This document shows, in pieces, positions 60,816 through 64,000 of a stretch of 64,000 nt of DNA. The translations under genes and the position numbers were made by a program. The notes below the pieces were generated by a model. That model was not told the DNA's origin. It was given only the letters and a program-made list of their open reading frames with translations, and did not search any database. Source of the DNA: Labrenzia sp. CE80 (GTDB taxonomy: Bacteria > Pseudomonadota > Alphaproteobacteria > Rhizobiales > Stappiaceae); NCBI RefSeq assembly GCF_009650605.1, contig NZ_WAJT01000002.1:496001-560000 (forward strand). The letters are read 5' to 3'. Positions within the stretch are counted from its first letter, which is position 1; the number at the start of each line of letters is the position of its first letter.

Positions 60816-61061
60816 GATGGTTCTCATGTGCCAAGAGACGCACGCGAGATGAAAAGGGAACACGGTCAGGTGTAGCCAACAGGCGCCAAACCCGTGACTG
60901 CCCCCGCAACTGTAGGCGGAGAGCGAACCTGACAAAGACCACTGGGCCGGCATCAGCCATTCGCCCGGGAAGGTTCAGGTAAGCTTCGACCCGCGAGTCA
61001 GGAGACCTGCCATCACCCCATGCAACGCTCGGGCGGGGTGCCCCGAGGAGGTTAGGTGATG
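60816..61061 (+). ncRNA. Cobalamin (B12) riboswitch with expression platform
   Basis: The aptamer core is clear: AAAAGGGAACACGGT (60852-60866), the near-invariant GACTGCCCCCGCAACTGTA (60896-60914), and the B12 box GAGTCAGGAGACCTGCC (60995-61011). The expression platform follows: CATCACC (61011-61017) is the exact complement of GGTGATG (61055-61061), which contains a start codon and follows GAGGAGG. An inner CTCGGG/CCCGAG stem sits between. This predicts translational masking when B12 is bound. The operon downstream encodes a metal-binding protein and a cobalt-type ABC importer, a known B12 target class. Confidence 0.94.
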
Positions 61062-61214
61062 ACGTCAAGACTCCATCAGGCTTCGGCCGGCTGTTCGTTT
61101 GCCGTTTTATATCTGCCCCTTTGGCAATCCGTCCCTTCAAATGAAAGAACGGCTGATGCTGGAAGGCGACAGGGCAATTCTCTCGGTATGTACACGATGT
61201 CGGGTTCCGGGTGA
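61059..61214 (+). CDS. Possible leader ORF at the riboswitch-controlled ribosome site
   Basis: 51-codon frame starting ATG 61059, with the best ribosome-binding site of the area (GAGGAGG, 7 bases upstream). It begins MTSRLHQASAGCSFAVLYLP and ends at TGA 61214. It overlaps the DUF1636 gene start in another frame. No family is recognised. It may be a coupling leader that opens the DUF1636 start at 61141, or just an unused frame. Confidence 0.35.
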   Translation: MTSRLHQASAGCSFAVLYLPLWQSVPSNERTADAGRRQGNSLGMYTMSGSG

Positions 61215-61602
61215 CGGCTGCGCGCTTGAGGAACGGCCCGGTTACCGCCTCGCGCGCGGCATAAAGGCTCGGTTTTCCCAAAGTGATGCGGCAAGGCTTG
61301 GCGTCGAGCTTCGGGGTGTGCGTTGCATGAGCCAATGCAAGCGCCATTGCGTTGTCGCCTTGTCGGGCACTGGCAAATTCACTCTGGTATTTGGCGATCT
61401 GGATGCGTCAGTCGACGCGGATGCGGTCTTGCGGCTCGCGGCCCAGTACGCGGAGGCTCCCAACGGGCTGATTGAGCGCCCGGACAGGCCCGAACCACTG
61501 CGGGCCGGAATTCTAGGGCGTATCCCGCCAATCGGCTTTGATGACGACCTCGTCGACACGAGTTTCACCATAAAACCAATGCACTGCAAGGAGGTGCTCT
61601 AA
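61141..61602 (+). CDS. DUF1636 metal-binding protein
   Basis: COG5469-type predicted metal-binding protein: ILSVCTRCRVPGDGC, then GVRCMSQCKRHCVVALSGTGKFTLVFGDLD, giving a Cys-rich ferredoxin-like/thioredoxin-like arrangement (CxxC near the start, CxxxCxxxC in the middle). ATG 61141 is a weak choice; TTG 61099 and ATG 61156 are possible, and none has a strong ribosome site, hence the leader-ORF idea. Genes of this family recur in B12-riboswitch operons for cobalamin or cobalt. It overlaps the next start by one base. Confidence 0.82.
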   Translation: MKERLMLEGDRAILSVCTRCRVPGDGCALEERPGYRLARGIKARFSQSDAARLGVELRGVRCMSQCKRHCVVALSGTGKFTLVFGDLDASVDADAVLRLAAQYAEAPNGLIERPDRPEPLRAGILGRIPPIGFDDDLVDTSFTIKPMHCKEVL

Positions 61603-63113
61603 TGCTTCATTTGTCTCTTGGCGGACCTGTCAAACGGGTCCTGCAAACTGCCGCTCTCGGCGCAATTCTGGCGTTGCCGCTGACCTTGAATCCAGCCCGG
61701 GCAGACAGTGTAACCGTTGGTCAGACGTTCCTGGCGTCCGGTCTTGATCCGGCCGAAGGATCAACTGGTTGGGCACTTGTCACACACGGGATCGGAGAAC
61801 AGCTTTTCCAGGTCTCGCGCACAGGCGAAGTCGTTCCGAATCTGGCATCTTCGGCGAATTTCAACGCAGATGGCACCTGGACCGTTGAACTTGCACCCGA
61901 TCGATTCTTTTCCGATGGCACACCCGTCAGCGCAGAACTTGTTGCTGCCGCGCTCAACAGAACGGGTGAAGCCAACCCGTCCGCCAGAGCGACGGCAGGC
62001 CGGCTGACGTTTGAAGCCGTAGATGCGGATACGCTCAAGGTTTCAACTGAGGAACCGACGACCATCTTGCCCTCAATCCTCGCGGAGTGGGCTTTCCCGG
62101 TTTATTTGAAAACTGACGAAGCACCTATTTTCACCGGCCCCTTTGCAGTGACAGATTTTCAGGCGGGGTCGCAAATCAACATGACACCGAACACCTACTA
62201 TGAAGGCGCAGAAAAACGGCCTGACGTCGTGCTGCGCCGAATTTCTGACGGGCAGTCACTTGCCTTGGCGTTTGCCTCCGGCGAGTTGGATCTTGCCTTC
62301 AATTTGCCCGTGGAATCTCTATCCATGTTCGACGGCGCGCACGGCGAGGCGGTCAAGTCCTTTCCAGTTGCCTATCAGTACATGATGTGGATGAACACGC
62401 GGCATCCGGCGCTCGAAGATGTGCGTGTCCGCAAAGCCATCGATCTGGCAGTCAGCCGCGACGATCTGGTCGCAGCAGCGCGAGCCGGGAAGCCGGCAAC
62501 TGGTGCATTTGCAAGCAGCTACCCCTTTGCGGCGAGTGGTCCGCTCAAACAGGATCTCGAAGCTGCAAGTGCGCTGCTTGACGAAGCAGGCTGGATGAAA
62601 GGCACTGATGGTGTGCGTTCCAAGGACGGCAAGCGCCTTGAACTTGTGCTCTGGGCCTATCCTCAGCGTCCGGACCTTGTCACCTTTCAACCGGTTATCC
62701 GTGCGGCGCTTGCCGATCTCGGCGTCAGCGTGACCACCCAGGTTACGGAAAGCCCCAGTCAGGTGGCCGGTGAAGGCGGTTTCGACCTGTTCCTTTGGGC
62801 GCAGCATACCGCACCAGCGGGTGACCCTGGCCTGTTCCTGTCGCTCTTTTTTGAAACGGACGCCGCGCGTAATTATTCCGGCTGGTCGAATCCGGATTAC
62901 GACGCCTTGATTGCGGAGCTTCGCGCTGAAGGCGATCCCGAGGTGCGAATTGCGCTCGCTCATAAAGCACAGGAGATGATTGGCGAGCATGCGCCGGTGT
63001 CGTTCCTGGTGACGCCTGAATGGCACGTTGGTGTTTCCAAGCGCGTCGCTGGCTACAAACCGTGGGGGTCGGATTATTACGTCCTGCGTCCTGATTTCAT
63101 GCTGACGCAATAA
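61602..63113 (+). CDS. cbtJ: ABC importer solute-binding protein, cobalt type (CbtJ-like)
   Basis: 503-residue SBP_bac_5 (peptide/nickel-type) periplasmic receptor with a signal peptide ending near ARA-DS (residue ~35). It shows RTGEVVPNLASSANFNADGTWTVELAPDRFFSDGTPVSAE and ALEDVRVRKAIDLAVSRDDLV. It is directly under a B12 riboswitch, with DUF1636 upstream and a DppB-like permease downstream. That matches the Sinorhizobium CbtJKL cobalt importer, so cobalt is the likely ligand; nickel or peptides cannot be excluded by sequence alone. GGAGGTGCTCTA precedes ATG 61602. Confidence 0.85.
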   Translation: MLHLSLGGPVKRVLQTAALGAILALPLTLNPARADSVTVGQTFLASGLDPAEGSTGWALVTHGIGEQLFQVSRTGEVVPNLASSANFNADGTWTVELAPDRFFSDGTPVSAELVAAALNRTGEANPSARATAGRLTFEAVDADTLKVSTEEPTTILPSILAEWAFPVYLKTDEAPIFTGPFAVTDFQAGSQINMTPNTYYEGAEKRPDVVLRRISDGQSLALAFASGELDLAFNLPVESLSMFDGAHGEAVKSFPVAYQYMMWMNTRHPALEDVRVRKAIDLAVSRDDLVAAARAGKPATGAFASSYPFAASGPLKQDLEAASALLDEAGWMKGTDGVRSKDGKRLELVLWAYPQRPDLVTFQPVIRAALADLGVSVTTQVTESPSQVAGEGGFDLFLWAQHTAPAGDPGLFLSLFFETDAARNYSGWSNPDYDALIAELRAEGDPEVRIALAHKAQEMIGEHAPVSFLVTPEWHVGVSKRVAGYKPWGSDYYVLRPDFMLTQ

Positions 63114-63133
63114 CAACCTAAAAGGCATCCCTG

Positions 63134-64000
63134 ATGAAGTGGCTCACGGCATCACGATATGTGGTCCTGCCGGTTGCGTCTGTCGGCGCTTCCTGGATTG
63201 CGGTGGTTGCCGTGAGCTTCTTGCTGATCCGGCTGATCCCTGGTGACCCGGTTGAGATTTTCATCAACCATATGAATGTTCGCACGACCGATGAGCTTAT
63301 TGCGGCCTACCGCGCTGAATGGGGGCTCGACCGAAGTTTGGTTGTGCAATTTGCGATCTGGCTTGAAGGCTTTGTGAGCCTTGACTGGGGGAAATCATTT
63401 GTCACGGGCCAGGCCGTCACGGCTGAACTCTTTCCGCGTGCCGGCTGGTCGGCTGCCATCGGCTTCTCTGGAATGGCAAGCGCTATTCTTATTGGATACG
63501 GACTTGGCTTTCTGGCAGCGTTGAAGCCAGCTGGCGTTGCCGCCTGCCTTTCGCGCCTGTTCGCGATTGGCGGTCAGGCACTTCCCGCCTTTGCTGTTGG
63601 ACTGATTGTCTTGTGGGTTCTCGCCGCCGAGCTTCAATGGATACGGCCCTTCTCGGGCGGTGTCGTGGAACGTCTCCTCTTGCCGATTGCACTGGTTGCC
63701 TTCTTTTCAATAGGCAGCGTATCTCGCCTGGTCTTGGTCGGTTTCTGTGAAGTGCTCAACGCCCCTTACATGCGCACGGCACTGGCAAAAGGGCTCGGTC
63801 GTGGCGAGGCACTCTGGCGGCATGGCCGGCGCCATGCGGTCATCGTGTTGCTCGCCGGAATTGCACCTGATTTGGCCTGGGTCATTGGCGGAACAGCAGT
63901 GGCCGAGATTGTTTTTGGCGTGCCGGGATTGTCGGAACGCATCGTTGCTGCGGTGGCCGAGCGCGACTATCCGGTGCTTCAGCCTTATATAGCGCTGGTC
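63134..64000 (+). CDS. cbtK: ABC importer permease, DppB/NikB-like (CbtK-like), truncated by window end
   Basis: Reading from ATG 63134 the frame stays open to the last base (289 codons), so the 3' end is missing. It starts MKWLTASRYVVLPVASVGAS, with LLIRLIPGDPVEI in the first segment region, typical of DppB-type permeases. The EAA-like signature is seen in VGFCEVLNAPYMRTALAKGLG, and IAPDLAWVIGGTAVAEIVFGVPGLSERIV is the usual C-terminal region. It lies 20 bases after the receptor gene and is presumably followed by the second permease/ATPase genes outside. Confidence 0.9.
   Translation, partial: MKWLTASRYVVLPVASVGASWIAVVAVSFLLIRLIPGDPVEIFINHMNVRTTDELIAAYRAEWGLDRSLVVQFAIWLEGFVSLDWGKSFVTGQAVTAELFPRAGWSAAIGFSGMASAILIGYGLGFLAALKPAGVAACLSRLFAIGGQALPAFAVGLIVLWVLAAELQWIRPFSGGVVERLLLPIALVAFFSIGSVSRLVLVGFCEVLNAPYMRTALAKGLGRGEALWRHGRRHAVIVLLAGIAPDLAWVIGGTAVAEIVFGVPGLSERIVAAVAERDYPVLQPYIALV

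Noticed and set aside
1..64000. CRISPR arrays, transposases, phage genes or rRNA operons
   Set aside because: Reading both strands I saw no regularly spaced repeats, no transposase or phage proteins and no rRNA sequence.

Overview
The window reads as chromosomal DNA of a heterotrophic alphaproteobacterium of the order Hyphomicrobiales/Rhizobiales. A marine Stappiaceae-type member (Roseibium/Labrenzia-like) is my best guess. The basis is the Caulobacter-style cpa/tad pilus locus, the rpmH-rnpA-yidC-engB-argB housekeeping block, a dapE/dapD lysine pathway, the wealth of TRAP and tripartite tricarboxylate (TTT) uptake genes, and a cobalamin-riboswitch-controlled cobalt importer of the CbtJKL type. 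The genus is inference; no rRNA gene is present.

Layout. 0-7.9 kb: tight-adherence (Flp/Tad) pilus operon cpaC-cpaD-cpaE-cpaF-tadB-tadC, with tadD convergent. 8-30 kb: mostly housekeeping genes, namely leucyl aminopeptidase, NlpC/P60, RmuC, def-marC-fmt-GNAT-truA, dapE, dapD, argB, engB, yidC, rnpA and rpmH (a 44-aa gene). Between them sit LysR regulators, an isochorismatase-fold protein lacking its catalytic Asp, a DMT transporter and a CatB-like acetyltransferase. 30.4-34.3 kb: TVP38 membrane protein, flavin disulfide reductase and an orphan sensor kinase. 34.6 kb: tRNA-Arg(ACG). 34.7-39.3 kb: an accessory patch (membrane protein, AraC, SDR, HAD) with long non-coding stretches, bounded by two dif-like sequences about 4 kb apart.

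39.3-53.8 kb is a large uptake-plus-catabolism region. A leftward TRAP operon (beta-hydroxyacid dehydrogenase, dctP, dctM, dctQ, NIPSNAP) has a divergent FadR/GntR regulator. A rightward TTT operon (tctC-tctB-tctA, SDR, TPP enzyme, NIPSNAP, GST, aldehyde dehydrogenase) has a divergent LysR regulator. Both operons carry a NIPSNAP gene, and both have operator-like repeats in their control regions. I cannot name the substrate; the enzymes suggest oxidation of a hydroxy acid, decarboxylation of the 2-oxo acid and oxidation of the aldehyde. 53.8-54.6 kb holds gene remnants.

55.5-60.6 kb: hisI and folE run left, and a metal-homeostasis group (NTF2-like protein, two COG0523 GTPases, a small CX4C protein) runs right. 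Two similar Zur-box-like palindromes lie upstream of the group and of a nearby 78-aa gene. 60.8-64 kb: a cobalamin riboswitch whose expression platform can mask a start codon, then a DUF1636 metal-binding protein, a solute-binding protein and a permease cut by the window edge.
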